Assembly: GCF_900187035.1 (NCBI RefSeq)
Contig: NZ_LT906446.1
Location: 744,001-808,000 of the forward strand
Reading direction: 5' to 3'
Source of the DNA: Megamonas hypermegale
GTDB taxonomy: Bacteria; Bacillota; Negativicutes; Selenomonadales; Selenomonadaceae
Length of the DNA stretch: 64,000 nt
Position 1 is the first letter of the stretch; every line of letters starts with the position of its first letter. This document shows, one piece after another, positions 63,787 to 64,000 of the stretch. Made by a program: the position numbers and the translations under genes. Under the pieces are notes generated by a model. The model was given only the letters and a program-made list of their open reading frames with translations, had not been told where the DNA came from and did no database searches.

Positions 63787-64000
63787 TCATTCTTCAAGTC
63801 TAGGTCCTGCATTTAAAATCTCATCTGGTATTTCACCCTTGAAACGCTGAACATTTTCAGCGAATTTACGAACTAATTTAGCAGCTTGTGTATGATAAGC
63901 TTTTTTATCAGCCCATGTATTTTCAGGATTTAATACTTCTGTTGGTACACCTGGACAAGAATCAGGAATACAAAGCTGGAAGTATCCATAATCTTTCCAT
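63787..64000 (-). CDS. pckA: Phosphoenolpyruvate carboxykinase (ATP), C-terminal fragment
   Basis: The last 70 codons and stop; the gene continues past the right edge. CIPDSCPGVPTEVLNPENTW and ADKKAYHTQAAKLVRKFAEN are the conserved end of ATP-dependent PEP carboxykinase. The enzyme interconverts oxaloacetate and PEP with ATP/ADP; in rumen and gut anaerobes it often runs toward oxaloacetate and succinate/propionate. Identity is firm although only the end is seen. Confidence 0.93.
   Translation of the reverse strand, partial: WKDYGYFQLCIPDSCPGVPTEVLNPENTWADKKAYHTQAAKLVRKFAENVQRFKGEIPDEILNAGPRLEE

Overview
The window comes from the chromosome of a low-GC, AT-rich bacterium of the Firmicutes lineage. 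The HrcA/CIRCE heat-shock system, the asp23-amaP-nusB-xseAB-ispA-dxs-tlyA-nadK-mnmM-argR-recN gene order, abundant TTG starts and near-consensus sigma-70/SigA promoters all fit this. The presence of hfq, a menaquinone (futalosine) gene set and the general codon style suggest a Negativicutes/Selenomonadaceae member such as Megamonas. That genus-level guess is inference; no 16S gene or other marker is present.

Layout. 1-1.9 kb: hrcA-grpE-dnaK heat-shock operon on the minus strand, with a perfect CIRCE. 2.2-14.6 kb: a long plus-strand housekeeping run covering the alkaline-shock envelope genes, NusB, exonuclease VII, isoprenoid synthesis (ispA, dxs), rRNA/tRNA modification (tlyA, mnmM, miaA), nadK, argR, recN and hfq. 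14.9-18.8 kb: cstA transporter, then pgl-zwf (oxidative pentose phosphate entry). 19-21.2 kb: acylphosphatase, a lone tyrosine recombinase and a roughly 0.7 kb AT-rich gap holding a dif-like 11-6-11 site. 21.2-27.3 kb: a methyltransferase, a menaquinone-type operon (two MqnE-like and one MqnC-like radical SAM enzymes plus an MTAP-family phosphorylase) and an AEC transporter. 27.3-37.4 kb: accessory region with two candidate small RNAs, a HEPN-motif DUF3644 protein, a flavin reductase-rhodanese-sulfite-reductase fusion, a UvrD helicase carrying an internal DEDD exonuclease, a MerR regulator with its own operator, a TSUP transporter and a DUF4145 membrane protein. 37.4-39.5 kb: groES-groEL with a second CIRCE. 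40-45.7 kb: DMT transporter, pncB, amidohydrolase, brnQ. 46-52 kb: miaB-mutS-mutL. 52-52.5 kb: a GC-rich pseudoknotted RNA with a consensus promoter in front of a shortened Abi_2 gene. 52.5-62 kb: scpB, AraC regulator with thiamine diphosphokinase, hemerythrin, ftsY-smc, HxlR, DUF4261, DUF1292. 62.2-64 kb: YefM-YoeB toxin-antitoxin, Uma2 nuclease, an inverted-repeat element and the 3' end of pckA.

How it fits together. Most of the window is core metabolism and genome maintenance (MutS/MutL, RecN, SMC/ScpB, XseAB). The heat-shock genes at both ends of the left half are tied by the same HrcA operator. RNA-level control recurs: mRNAs that begin in strong hairpins (acyP, miaB), an RNA-Abi module, two orphan promoter-terminator RNA genes, and Hfq itself. 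The most unusual items are the RNA-Abi_2 remnant at 52.3 kb, the dif-like site beside the recombinase at 20.8 kb, and the unassigned structured RNA that converges on the HEPN-like DUF3644 gene at 27.6 kb. No tRNA, rRNA, CRISPR array or insertion sequence was seen.
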